This document shows, in pieces, positions 34,937 through 44,730 of a stretch of 64,000 nt of DNA (position 1 is the stretch's first letter; each line of letters starts with the position of its first letter). The notes below the pieces were generated by a model that was not told the DNA's origin, did no database searches, and saw only the letters and a program-made list of their open reading frames with translations. Origin of the DNA: Candidatus Thiodictyon syntrophicum (lineage in GTDB: Bacteria; Pseudomonadota; Gammaproteobacteria; Chromatiales; Chromatiaceae); NCBI RefSeq assembly GCF_002813775.1, contig NZ_CP020371.1:248001-312000 (forward strand), given 5' to 3'. Both the position numbers and the translations under genes were made by a program.

Positions 34937-36724
34937 ATGGACTGGCACAATGCGTTCGACCGCCTCTTGCCGCCGTTTGCCGAAGGCAAACGCGAGAAGC
35001 CGCGCGATATGCTCTATCTCGCGTCGGATCGCCCGCCCTGGTCGACCACCCTGAGCGTGAGTATCCAGCACGCGATCATGGCGCTGATGCTGTTGATCTA
35101 CAGCATGATCGCCGGTCAGAGCATGGGGCTGGCGGGCGCTCAACTGCGCGACTTCTTGGCTCTTGGCATGCTGGTCATGGGCCTGGGCACCGTGCTGAAT
35201 GGTCTGACGACGCGCTTCAGCGCCGGCCATCTACTGATCAATCAGCAGGGTCCTTTGAACATCACCATATTCATCGCGGTCGTCGAGTTCTCCGGGCCGG
35301 GCGCCGCCGCCGGCGGGGTTCTGGTTTATGCACTGATGATGTTGATTCTTGGGCGTTTCTTGCCGCTGCTGCGGGTGCTGTTTCCGGCTGAAGTGAGCGG
35401 CGTCTTGTTGGTGCTGCTGGGCATGGGCCTCGTACCGGTTGGCATCCGGCGGGCCTCCGGTCTGGCGGCGGGGACCCTCAACCCGCTCGACCCCAGCGCC
35501 GTGCTGATCGCTGCGGTCACCCTCGGGACGATCTTCGGCTTGGCGGTGTGGTCCCCTGGCCGCGCGCGAATCCTCGCATTGCTAATCGGTGCCGCCGCCG
35601 GACTGCTGGTGGCTGTCCTGACCGGTGTGCTTGGCAGCGCCGAACTGGCGCGGGTGGCGGCGCAACCCATGTTTGCCTTGCCCGGCGAGTATTACCGGCC
35701 GGCACCACCGACCTGGGTCCCGGCGGCAATCGTCCCTTATCTCTTGGGATCGATTATGGCGGCCGTGGATACGGTGGGTTCCGGCGTGATGATCGACAAG
35801 ATGAATAATGAGCGATGGCGTAGACCCGATCTGCCGATGATCGGTCGGTTACTTAATGGGCTGGGCCTCTGCCACCTCTTGAGCGCTTTGACCGGCACCA
35901 TCGCGACCTCGATTTCTTCGGTCAATCTGGGGCTGGCGCATGTCACCGGGGTGGCCGCGCGACGGGCCGGGGTCGTGACAGGCCTGCTGTTGATCGCGCT
36001 GGCCTTACTGCCCCAGATCACTGCCTTCGTGATCCTGCTGCCGGCACCGATCGTTGGGGCGATCCTGATCTACACGGCCGCCTATATGATGGTGTCGGGG
36101 GCAGAGTTGATCCTGTCGCGCCTGCTCAATGCGCGACGTCGCGCCACCGTGGGGCTGGGTCTGGTGGCCGGCACTGCCGTATTCATGGTCCCGGAGTTGA
36201 CCGCCCAAGTGCCCTTGGCGTTCAAGCCTATCCTGGGCTCGGGCCTGGTCGTCGGGGTGTTTTGCGCCATGCTGTTGAATTTTATTTTTCGTATCGGTGT
36301 TTCCCAGCAAGGCGAGTGTGTGCTCGATGGTGCCGGCCCGCAAGCGCAAGCCACCCGCTTTCTGGAGGACCGCGGGGCCGACTGGGGGGCCCGCCGCGAG
36401 GTCATCGGACGGGCCGGCCTGGCCGTCGGCGAGGCCCTGGAGGCCTTGCGCACGGCCGGCGTAATAGCCGGGCCAGCGCGGCTGGTTGCCCGATTCGATG
36501 AATACACCCTGAATTTGCTGATAGACTACCCAGGCCAGGCATTGCATCTCGCCGCCATGCCGGCGATGGATGCCCAGGCGCTGCTCGACCTGGATCAGGA
36601 CGAGGAGGCGTTCGAGGCGGCGATGGCGACACTCTCGGGGGCGCTGATCCGCCACCTGGCCGACCGGGTCGAAACCCAGGAACAGTTAAATCGGGGGCAA
36701 TTGCGGTTAAGTTTCATTCATTGA
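34937..36724 (+). CDS. NCS2 (NAT) nucleobase permease with C-terminal HATPase-like domain, paralogue 2
   Basis: This 595-residue paralogue of the divergent neighbour has the same N-terminus (MDWHNAFDRLLPPFAEGKRE), QH motif SIQHAIMALMLL, signature NLGLAHVTG after SSV, and the same C-terminal extension. That extension reads FLEDRGADWGARREVIGRAG, VGEALEALRT, VARFDEYTLNLLIDYPGQAL and RHLADRVETQ. The extension is conserved in both copies, so it is functional rather than accidental. ATG of MDWHNAF is chosen by comparison with paralogue 1. It overlaps the following Na/Pi cotransporter remnant by one base. Its last 180 codons are duplicated 2.8 kb downstream. Confidence 0.85.
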   Translation: MDWHNAFDRLLPPFAEGKREKPRDMLYLASDRPPWSTTLSVSIQHAIMALMLLIYSMIAGQSMGLAGAQLRDFLALGMLVMGLGTVLNGLTTRFSAGHLLINQQGPLNITIFIAVVEFSGPGAAAGGVLVYALMMLILGRFLPLLRVLFPAEVSGVLLVLLGMGLVPVGIRRASGLAAGTLNPLDPSAVLIAAVTLGTIFGLAVWSPGRARILALLIGAAAGLLVAVLTGVLGSAELARVAAQPMFALPGEYYRPAPPTWVPAAIVPYLLGSIMAAVDTVGSGVMIDKMNNERWRRPDLPMIGRLLNGLGLCHLLSALTGTIATSISSVNLGLAHVTGVAARRAGVVTGLLLIALALLPQITAFVILLPAPIVGAILIYTAAYMMVSGAELILSRLLNARRRATVGLGLVAGTAVFMVPELTAQVPLAFKPILGSGLVVGVFCAMLLNFIFRIGVSQQGECVLDGAGPQAQATRFLEDRGADWGARREVIGRAGLAVGEALEALRTAGVIAGPARLVARFDEYTLNLLIDYPGQALHLAAMPAMDAQALLDLDQDEEAFEAAMATLSGALIRHLADRVETQEQLNRGQLRLSFIH

Positions 36725-37266
36725 TGCCAGGATATTCGAACTTTCAGCTTCAGATGACCGTTATTTTCGCTGACATCCTCGGCGGGCTTGGGCTGTTCTT
36801 CATTGGCATCAAGCTGATCGGCAGCCATCTCAAACAGGATGACGCACTGACGGCCCTTGACCTGGTGGAACGGGAACAGGGCCGACTGCTGAACTGTCTC
36901 CCGGCCTATCTCAGCGCGGCCGATATGGAACGTACCGGGGAGCTGGCGACACCCATCCCGGCCCTGCTCCAGGGCAACCGGGCCCTGGCCGGTCAGATCG
37001 CCACCTTCATTACCGAGCTGATCAACCGCCAGCAGGACCGCCTAGCCTTGGACCGCATGCTCAATCTGCAAAGCCGTAATCGCCTCATTGATGATTTGCG
37101 CGAGGGCGTGTATGAACTCGACGGGTTGCTTGCGCGTACCAGGCCCACCGCCGCAAGCGGCAACCAGGCATTGGAAAGCAACATCACCGAGGCCTTGCAC
37201 TTCCTCTTGCTGGCCCTGCACTTGTGTCCTTTGTGTCCTGGTGGTGCAAGCGGTCTTTCTAGGTGA
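36724..37266 (+). pseudogene. Na/Pi-cotransporter-like gene with core deleted
   Basis: The first 35 residues are the N-terminal helix of a PNaS/NptA-type sodium-phosphate cotransporter (DILGGLGLFFIGIKLIGSHL). The frame then passes at once into its C-terminal PhoU-like helical domain (ALDLVEREQGRLL, ATFITELINRQQDRLALDRM, LIDDLREGVYELDGLLA). The membrane core of about 400 residues is missing, and the last residues after LHFLLLALHL come from a second joint next to the exporter remnant. It cannot transport. It is coupled to the permease by a TGATG overlap. Confidence 0.75.
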
Positions 37267-38574
37267 GCTGCCGCTCGGCCAGTCGGGCGAGTACCCCATT
37301 GGTCACCATCAGCGCGTCATAATTCTCTGCCTCGACGATGCGTCCGCCCGCCAAGACATAGATGCGATCGGCGTGGACGACGGTACTGAGACAGTGGGCC
37401 ACCACCACCCGTGTCACCCCCAGACGCTCCAGGCTATCGGTCACCACCGCTTGGGTACGATTGTCGAGTGCGCTGGTCGCCTCGTCGAGCAGCAGTATCT
37501 TGGGCCGGCCCACGACGGCCCGGGCGATCATCAGCCGCTGCATCTGACCGCCCGAGAGTGCGCCGCCACCTTCGAGGATCACCGTCTGCATTCCCATCGG
37601 CATCTGGCGGATGTCCTCCGCCAGCCCCACCCGCTGCGCTGCCTCCCAGGCATCGTCCAGGGTGCCGCCGGCGGCGCCGACGATATTATCGAACAGTGAG
37701 CCCGGCATCGGCTCGGCGTTCTGCATCACCACACCCATCTGGCGGCGAATGGCGGTGGCGTCGAGGCTGGCCAGGGCCTGGCCGTCGAAGAAGACGCCGC
37801 CGTTCTCCGGCGTCTCGAAACCCAGCAACAGCCGCAGCAGCGTCGATTTGCCTGATCCGGAGGCCCCGACCAGGGCAATGAACTCTCCCGGGGAAACCGC
37901 CAGCGACACATCGTCCAGGATCAGAGGTCCTTCCGGGGCGTAGCGGAAGTGCAGTCTGGTTGAGGGCCGCCTGCCAGGCGCCGATCCGTTCTGCGGCCAG
38001 TTGATGGCGGCGGCCTTGGGCAAAGAGACTGGCCCAGCGGGCGAAGGCGCGATCCTCGCCGGCCGCAAGCCGGATCTTGGTCTCCCCCAGGATGAGTTGC
38101 AGCAGGCTGTTATTCAGTTTGCCGGTCAACTCGGCCAGGGGACGTTCCTGGCGCAGGCGCAGATAGCCCAGCAGCATGCTCAGTACGCAATAAACGCTGA
38201 TGAGCAGCGCCGCCCAGAGCGCCAAGCGGGTGTCGTAATAGAACATCAGCGCGAAGCTGAAGATGCCGCTCAGGATCGCATTGACACTGGCGGTGGATGC
38301 CAGGGTCTGGATCTGGGTGATGGCCATGACGCGGGTCGCCAGGTCGCCGGCGGAATAGCCCTGGAAAAAGCTCATCGGCAAGCGCAGCATCCGGTCCATC
38401 GCGATCGAGGCCCTGGCGAGTGCCCCCGTCACCGACATCAAGTCCTTGAAGGCATGATTGCGTGTGGCCTCGGTGGCGACTCGGCGCGCCTGCAGACGGT
38501 TGTATTCGTCGACATTGGCCAGACGCAGATTCAGATCGGCGGCCTCGAACAGGAGCCGGTGCAGGGTCCACTAT
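37259..38574 (-). pseudogene. NHLM-type bacteriocin ABC exporter remnant
   Basis: The frame from about 38574 holds the end of a helical stretch (DLNLRLANVDEYNRLQARRV) and the membrane domain MDRMLRLPMSFFQGYSAGDL, then GYLRLRQERPLAELTGKLNN, up to AWQAALNQT. There it breaks. In another frame the ATPase follows: LHFRYAPEGPLILDDVSLAV, GASGSGKST, GGGALSGGQMQRLMIARAVV and LLLDEATSALDNRTQ. This style is that of NHLM/NHLP leader peptide exporters. About 100 residues of the second membrane half and the whole N-terminal part are missing. It lies directly behind the NHLP precursor, as exporters of such peptides do. Confidence 0.8.
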
Positions 38575-38851
38575 AGTACGCCACGACCGTCTTCCCAGAC
38601 CCCACAGGCACCCAGCCGCCTCCCGCCGCCCCGGCGAAGGCCTCGTCCGAGAGGTCCTTCAACTGTTCTGGGATCACCAATGTAATAACGTGCGCGGTGT
38701 TCTCCACCGCCAGAACCCGGACGCCCTCGGGCACCTCAATGCCCTCGGCCTTGAGCGTCCCCACCGGGTCGGCCAAGAGGCGCTGCTTGAAGGCATCGTC
38801 GGCCCAACACTTGGCGATGAGTTGCTGATACTGTTTGGCGTGGTCGTTCAT
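38531..38851 (-). CDS. NHLP-type (nitrile hydratase-like leader) RiPP precursor
   Basis: This 106-residue precursor has the nitrile-hydratase-alpha-like leader: QYQQLIAKCWADDAFKQRLL, ADPVGTLKAEGIEVPEGV, then RVLAVENTAHVITLVIPEQL and LSDEAFAGAAGGG, the double-glycine-type export cleavage site. The core after it is WVPVGSGKTVVAYYSGPCTG with SCSRPPI. AAGGGGA about 7 bp before the ATG supports the start. The last dozen codons overlap the exporter remnant in another frame, so the native core end may have been replaced by a deletion joint. No modifying enzyme (LanM, YcaO, radical SAM) is seen nearby. Confidence 0.85.
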   Translation of the reverse strand: MNDHAKQYQQLIAKCWADDAFKQRLLADPVGTLKAEGIEVPEGVRVLAVENTAHVITLVIPEQLKDLSDEAFAGAAGGGWVPVGSGKTVVAYYSGPCTGSCSRPPI

Positions 38852-39056
38852 GGTCCGGTCCCCTTGGCGATAGGATGGCAATGGGTAACCCGCGTGCCGT
38901 CCATCCCGACTGCGGCCCGCTGGGAAACTCCCTGGCGCACCACACTCGCGAGCGCGTGGATACTTAGCTCGGCGCACTCCACTCCGATCAGCCCGTCGGT
39001 ACCGACGACCAGTTCTCACATATACGGCTGCCCAGATGATGTTGTAGGGGCGGATT

Positions 39057-39587
39057 TGATCGCAAGTGCCCTTGGCGTTCAAGTCCGTCCTGGGCTCAGT
39101 CCTGGTAGCCATGGTAGTCCTGGTAGTCCTGGCAGTCGGGATGTCTTGCGCCATGCTGGTGAATTTCCTATTTCATATCAGTGTCTCCCATCAGGGCGAG
39201 TGTGCGCTTGCTGGCGCCCGCCCGCAGACGCCCCGCTTTCAGGACGACCGCGGGGCCGCCTGGAGGCGGCGGCGCACGGGCATCGGACGGCCCGGCCTAG
39301 CCGTCGGCGAGGTCCTGGAGGACTTGCGCTCGGCCGGGGTGATGGACCGCCCGGCCCGGTTGGTTGCCCGATTTGAGAAATACACCCTGAGTTTGCTGAT
39401 AGACTATCCAGGCTGGGCGGTGCAGTTCGCTGCCATGCCGACGATGGATGCCCGGGCGCTGCTCGATCTGGACCGGGATGAGGAGGCGTTTGAGGCGGCG
39501 ATGGCGACACTCTCGGGGGCGGCGATCCGTCACCTGGCCGACCGGGTCGATACCCAGGAGCAGTCAAAGCTGGGCAATTTCTGTTAA
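39057..39587 (+). pseudogene. C-terminal fragment of a third NCS2 permease-HATPase-like gene
   Basis: The frame begins abruptly at VPLAFKSVLGSVL and parallels the last 175 residues of permease paralogue 2: ISVSHQGECALAGARPQ, GRPGLAVGEVLEDLRSAGV, LVARFEKYTLSLLIDYPGWA and AIRHLADRVDTQEQSK. A one-base loss near the end changes the last codons to NFC before the stop. The similarity at DNA level continues past the stop for about 20 bp. It is a tandem duplication remnant, and the following STAS gene probably once followed a whole permease gene. Confidence 0.85.
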
Positions 39588-39619
39588 GTTTCAATCATTG
39601 ATGCGAGGACCCGGGAATC

Positions 39620-39958
39620 ATGAGTATGCTATCGAGTAAGAGCGCCGGTGTACTGATCCTGATGCTCAATGGCCGGCTGGATACCAACAGCGCGCCTGAG
39701 GCCGATCGACAGATCGGTGATGCAATCGATCAGGGTGAGACGCGGGTGCTGGTGGATTTTTCCAAGACCGATTATATCTCCAGCGCCGGATTGCGAATTC
39801 TGCTCAAGGCCACCAAACGGCTCAAGCAAGCCGGCGGCGCCTTTGCCCTGTGCAACGCCAACGAGCAGATCCATGAAGTGCTGGAGATGAGCGGCTTCGT
39901 GACCATCATGTCCTGTTATGGGAGCGTCGAGGAGGCCCTGCAGGCCATGAACAAATAA
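39620..39958 (+). CDS. STAS-domain anti-sigma-factor antagonist
   Basis: This 112-residue SpoIIAA/RsbV-like protein carries LILMLNGRLDTNSAPEAD and the phosphorylation loop KTDYISSAGLRILLKATKRL, in which the serine of SSAGLR is the usual target of an RsbW-type kinase. In partner switching, the dephosphorylated form binds the kinase and frees its other partner. The SpoIIE-type phosphatase two genes downstream would dephosphorylate it. The permeases upstream carry an HATPase-like tail, a possible partner. Spacing of 43 bp to the next gene suggests one operon. Confidence 0.92.
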   Translation: MSMLSSKSAGVLILMLNGRLDTNSAPEADRQIGDAIDQGETRVLVDFSKTDYISSAGLRILLKATKRLKQAGGAFALCNANEQIHEVLEMSGFVTIMSCYGSVEEALQAMNK

Positions 39959-40001
39959 CTGGCCTCAATCGTTGTGCCGGCCACTGCGATGATCCAGCAA
40001 T

Positions 40002-41096
40002 ATGTTCATTGATAAGAGTCGTGTTAAGCGGGCCACTCATGCGTGGCGCCGAGTGGCCCCCTTTGCCACCCTCGCCGTGGTACTCATGGCCGTGGTCGGG
40101 TTGGCGTTCGCGCAATCCGTAGCGCCTGTTGGGCTCCCGCCGGCTCCCGCGGCGTCTGGCGCCCCGCCAGTTGTCGTCCGATTGGCGCTGCAGTGGCAGC
40201 CACAGAGCCAGTTTGCAGGCTATTACCTGGCGCGCGACCAGGGTTGGTACCGGGCGGCCGGACTGGACCTGAGTCTGGTACATGCGAGCGTCGCCCAATC
40301 CTCCGTTGATTTGCTGCGCACGGGTGCGGCGGATCTGGTCACACTCTTTCTTACCGATGCGATCATTGCGGCGGCGCCACCAGCCAACCGATCTACGCAA
40401 CCGCAAATCGTTCAAGTGATGCAAGTGGTACAACGCTCCAATCTCATGCTCTTGGCCTGGAAGGATATGGGCGTCAGGCAGGCCAAGGAGCTTGACGGGC
40501 AGCGAGTCAGCTATTGGCAGGGGGCTTTCGCCGCCGCATTCCAGGCATTCTTTTCCATCAACGGGGTCAGTCCCAAGCCGATACCCCAGTATCAGTCGGT
40601 CAATCTCTTCCTGGCGCGAGGCGTGGCTGCTTGCGCGGCCATGGAATACAACGAGTACCACCGGATCTGGCAGGCCGGAATTGACGCCGGGCGCATCACC
40701 GCCTTCCGAATGCGCGACTTTGGTCTCGGCTTTCCCGAGGACGGTCTCTATACCACGTCATCCTGGGCCAGCCGCAACCCCGAACTCGTACGGGCCGTGC
40801 GCGGGGCGACCCTGGCCGGCTGGGTCTATGCCCGTGACCACCCGGAGGAGGCGCTCGACGCAGTCTTGGCCGAAGCCCGCCGAGCCGGCGTGGCCGCCAA
40901 CCGACCCCACGAGCGTTGGATGCTCCGCCACATCCTCGATTCCATCTTTGTTCCCGGGTCCTTGCCCGCGGCGGTTGGCCGCCTCGACCAGCGTGCATTC
41001 GCGAGTACGGCGCAGACACTGCGGTCTGCTGGGCTGTTGGAACAGGCGCCCGAGTTCACTGCCTTTGCGCCATTTCAAGCAGAGGAGGCGCCATGA
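40002..41096 (+). CDS. NMT1/ThiY-like ABC substrate-binding protein
   Basis: The 364-residue exported protein has a signal segment VAPFATLAVVLMAVVGLAFA and then the NMT1/THI5-like fold. It begins RLALQWQPQSQFAGYYLARD, followed by GWYRAAGLDLSLVHAS and a hinge DLLRTGAADLVTLF. This family binds pyrimidine-like or sulfonate ligands for import. No ABC membrane subunit is encoded nearby. Its stop overlaps the start of the phosphatase gene in ATGA, so the binding protein may feed a periplasmic signal to that sensor rather than to an importer; this is inference. Confidence 0.85.
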   Translation: MFIDKSRVKRATHAWRRVAPFATLAVVLMAVVGLAFAQSVAPVGLPPAPAASGAPPVVVRLALQWQPQSQFAGYYLARDQGWYRAAGLDLSLVHASVAQSSVDLLRTGAADLVTLFLTDAIIAAAPPANRSTQPQIVQVMQVVQRSNLMLLAWKDMGVRQAKELDGQRVSYWQGAFAAAFQAFFSINGVSPKPIPQYQSVNLFLARGVAACAAMEYNEYHRIWQAGIDAGRITAFRMRDFGLGFPEDGLYTTSSWASRNPELVRAVRGATLAGWVYARDHPEEALDAVLAEARRAGVAANRPHERWMLRHILDSIFVPGSLPAAVGRLDQRAFASTAQTLRSAGLLEQAPEFTAFAPFQAEEAP

Positions 41097-43482
41097 CAGA
41101 ACGATCGGGCAATAGCGATGCGTTCGTCCCGCGGCACAGCATCCGTACCCGCCTGCTCCTGTGGACCGTTGGTGTCACGGGACTGCTGCTGATGGCCGTC
41201 GTCGGGTGGAATTACCTGGGCATGCGCGAGCGGCTGGAAACGGAGGCGATGAACCGGGCGGCGTTCCTGGCCGAGGGGGCTGCCGACAAGATCGATGCCA
41301 AGCTGGGTCTATTGCAGGGTCTCGTCCAAGGGATGGCTCTCACACTGCAGGCGCAGGCGTTGGATGTACCGTTCGCCCAGGTACGGGCGCTGCAGGACGC
41401 CGCCCTGCGCGATTATCCGGAGGTCTACGGTACCGCGGTGACCCTGCTGCCTGCCATGCGCCCCGCAACCTGGCCGGATTCCGCGCCGTACGCCTATCGT
41501 AACCAGGGTTCGTTGGCATACCAGAATCTGGACGAGGGGAATCACTCGCAGCTCGGTGAGGACTGGTTCGCCCTTCCCAGATATCTGGATCGGGGGGTGT
41601 GGAGCGAGCCTTACCGCTGGACGAATGGCGTCAAGATGGTGACCTACTCCATGCCGATCCGCATCCAGACGCCGACCGGAGCGGTGTTCGCAGGCGTCGT
41701 CACCTGTGATATCGGCCTCGATTGGCTGGACCGCGCCCTGGCGATCTTGCCGGTAGGCAAGAATGGATACGGCGCGTTGCTGACCCGTAATGGTACCTTC
41801 ATTTCACACCCGGTGAAGGACGTCGCCCTTAATGAAAGCATCTTCAGTATCGCCGAGGCGCGTAATAGCGACTCGCTGCGAGCGGTCGGCCTGCGCATGG
41901 TGTCAGGTAGTCCCGGGATGATTCCATGGTTGAGTTGGGCCACTGCAGATGCCTCCTGGCTCGCCTGGCAACCGCTCAAGACGGCCGACTGGACGATGGC
42001 GACCGTGATCTCACAGGCCCAACTGCGGACCGACATCCTGCGCCTGAGTCAGAGCCAGGCATTGGTAGGGGCGGGCGGGTTGGTGCTGCTCGTGCTTGCG
42101 GTCTGGCTGCTTGCCCTGTCGATCACGCGTCCGGTGGAGGCGTTGAGTGCGGCGGCGGCCACCTTGGCGTCGGGAGATCTTGAGGCCGCGCTACCCAGGC
42201 CGCGGGGGACCGATGAGATCGCGCAACTGACTGCTGCCTTCGGCGCGATGCGTGACAACCTGAAACACCACATTGCGGACCTGGCGGCAACCACCGCCGC
42301 CCGCGAGCGCATGCACAGCGAGTTGCGAATTGCCCATGACATCCAGATGGACTTGATGCCTAAGACCTTTCCCATCTTGCCAGCACGCGCGGACCTGGAT
42401 CTCTTTGCGCGTATGGAGCCGGCCCGCGAGGTGGGTGGGGATTTTTATGATTTCTTCTTCCTGGATCAGGACCGGCTGGTGGTCGCGATTGGCGACGTCT
42501 CCGGCAAGGGCATCCCGGCCGCGCTGTTCATGGCGGTTACGCGCTCTTTTTTCCGCTCGTCATTCAAGATCGACGCTGATCCCGGGCGGGCCTTGGCCCG
42601 GGTGAGCGATGACCTGTCGGAGGGGAACGATTCCTGTATGTTCGTGACCCTATTCTGCGCGGTGGTTCGCCTCAGCGATGGTACAGTCGACTTCGCCAAT
42701 GCGGGCCATAACGCGCCATTGCTGGTGCGTTTAGACGGACGGATGGAATGGATCGCGAACCCCCACGGGGCCGCGGCGGCCATTATGCCGGGGGCTGTGT
42801 ATGAGACCGGCCATTTGACCTTGGCCGCGGGTGACGCCCTGTTGCTGTATACCGACGGCGTGACCGAGGCCATGAACCCTGAGCATCGGCTGTACGGTGA
42901 AAAGCGGCTGGCATCCCGGATGGAGGGGGCGCCCGCGCTCAATTGCGAGGATTGTGTCGGCGTACTGGCCGGGGATATCCGCGCCCACGCCGCCGGGGCG
43001 GAGCAATCCGACGACATCACCATGCTGATGTTGAGACGCGTGGTGACCAGTGCCCCGGCGGCCCCTCCGGATGGCGAAGGCTGTCTGCGGCTGGACATCG
43101 CCAATCACCAGGAGGGCCTGGCGAATGCGCTCGACCAGTTGGATGGATTCCTCGCGACCGCCGCCCCCCCCAGGCACTGCCCTATGTTGCCCGACTGGTG
43201 CTCGAGGAATTGGTCACCAACACGATCAAATATGGTTATTCAGACGATGACGTGCATAACATCCGCGTAGTCTTGCGGATCGGACCACCCGCCACGATGG
43301 TCATTGAGGATGACGGTCAGCCGTTCAACCCGCTGCTCGATGCGCCAGCGCCCGATCTGGGGGCCGCGACCGAAGAGCGTCCGATCGGGGGCCTGGGCCT
43401 GCACATGGTGAAGAAGATGACCCGCTCACTGACCTACCGGCGCGAGGGCGGGCGCAACCGCGTCGATGTCGTGTTGGGCTGA
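41093..43482 (+). CDS. Membrane sensor SpoIIE/PP2C phosphatase with C-terminal HATPase, frameshifted in a C8 tract
   Basis: Domains in order are: a membrane helix (about 20-42), a dCache-like periplasmic sensor (about 45-310), and a second helix (LVGAGGLVLLVLAVWLLALS). A HAMP segment follows, then a PP2C/SpoIIE phosphatase (MEPAREVGGDFYDFFFLDQD, AIGDVSGKGIPAALFMA, FVTLFCAVV, NAGHNAPLL, LLLYTDGVTEAMN). An RsbW-type HATPase ends the protein (VLEELVTNTIKYGY, VIEDDGQPFNP, GGLGLHMVKKM). The last domain is in a different frame; the break is at eight consecutive C at 43164-43171. Without the HATPase the first frame ends near 43270. It could be a sequencing slip, decay or slippage switching. It would act on the STAS protein. 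Confidence 0.88.
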
Positions 43483-43559
43483 GGGTCAAGTCGGCCTTGG
43501 TGCATTGCTTCAACCCTTGCCGCCATTATCGAACGCCGAAGTTCACGCCGGCGCTCCCA

Positions 43560-43630
43560 TTCGTGTTCGTTGTCGCTGTCGTAATTCGGATACGACAACG
43601 ACAACGACAAGAAGCGGTGGCGAAATCTAT
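43560..43630. repeat. Extragenic repeat copy 1 with GTCGTT/AACGAC hairpin
   Basis: TCGTTGTCGCTGTCGT at 43567-43582 pairs with ACGACAACGACAACGA at 43592-43607 (15 of 16 positions, 9-nt loop). It lies between two convergent genes and could act as a bidirectional terminator. A related copy lies on the other side of the GNAT gene. Confidence 0.6.
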
Positions 43631-44670
43631 TTCTTACCGCACTGTTGACCGAGGTGGACGCTGTCCCAATCCTGCCGAAGGAGTGCCAGGATCTCACGCG
43701 CCCGGTCGGAGTGGAGCTGGATCTGATCGAAATCCGGTGGGCACAGGAGCTTCTGCATGAGCAGCCCGTCCGTATCGAACCAGCGCGGCAGTGGACCACC
43801 CAGAAAATAACCCTCTTGGCGCAGATGCTCCACCCCCGCCCCGACACAGGGCTGGGCCAGGTTCAGCCAGACCTGGAAGACCCAGACCCCGCGCGCCGTC
43901 GCCTCCTGCTCTAGCGCCGTGAGGCGTTCGATGAAATCGCCACCGGCATGGGCCACCGCGATCCGGGCGACCCTGGCGAAATCGAACAGGGTCATGGTGA
44001 TCGCCGATGGCGAGGCGGTCGGCAAGGGTTCATCGGCCGTCGCCAGTTCCCGCGGTTCGTCGAGCGGCTGATAGAGAAAGCGCAGTTCCTTTTCATAGAC
44101 CGGCGGCAGGAATATCCGGTGCGGCTTCGGGCGATAGGAACGGAAGATCAAGAGGGCCGCGACCCGTCCGGTGGCACTCTGTTCCTGGGTATAGGCCTCG
44201 GCGGGCATCAGGGCGATTTCCAGGGCCATTTCGACGAATCGGAGTCCCGCCACAGCCTTCTGCATATAGGGATGATTGCACACCGGCTCGCCGAAGACCT
44301 CATGGATGTCCGGCTGCTGGGGCACCCATTCCTCGCAGATGAATTCCAGCAGTCGCTTGGTGAGGCCGAGGTTGCGGCAGTCCTTGCGGACCAGTCCGGC
44401 CCCGGCCTCGTAGACACAGGGGTCGGGGGCCGACCGGTACAGGTGCTCCACGCCCACGATCTCACCGGATTGACGGACGGTGATCGAATAATAGTCGCCG
44501 GCGGCATTGGCGCGCGCGATGGCGGCGGGGTCATAGAACAGCTTGATGGGATAGCCTTCGCCATAGACATCGCGAAACAGCGCGGTGATTCCCTCACCAT
44601 CGCCTTCGCGAAACAGGCTGATTTCAAGGCCGGTGCCGCTGTCGGAGCGGTTGGTGTTATCGATTGCCAT
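43627..44670 (-). CDS. GNAT-family N-acetyltransferase-like protein
   Basis: The protein of about 347 residues has a GNAT fold in the N-terminal 160 residues: ISLFREGDGEGITALFRDVY, IVGVEHLYRS, VYEAGAGLVRKDCRNLGLTK and RLLEFICEEW. The acetyl-CoA loop appears as KDCRNLGLTKRL. The C-terminal half is a second poorly recognised domain possibly of the same fold. It converges with the phosphatase gene and is flanked by two copies of an extragenic repeat. Similar GNAT-like domains appear in the HATPase protein at 52 kb, suggesting they belong to one regulatory family. Confidence 0.75.
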   Translation of the reverse strand: MAIDNTNRSDSGTGLEISLFREGDGEGITALFRDVYGEGYPIKLFYDPAAIARANAAGDYYSITVRQSGEIVGVEHLYRSAPDPCVYEAGAGLVRKDCRNLGLTKRLLEFICEEWVPQQPDIHEVFGEPVCNHPYMQKAVAGLRFVEMALEIALMPAEAYTQEQSATGRVAALLIFRSYRPKPHRIFLPPVYEKELRFLYQPLDEPRELATADEPLPTASPSAITMTLFDFARVARIAVAHAGGDFIERLTALEQEATARGVWVFQVWLNLAQPCVGAGVEHLRQEGYFLGGPLPRWFDTDGLLMQKLLCPPDFDQIQLHSDRAREILALLRQDWDSVHLGQQCGKK

Positions 44671-44730
44671 CGTGCTCCCGTTCAATAATCAAGCGAGTAC
44701 AGAATAACGAAAATCCTGCTACCGTTCCCA

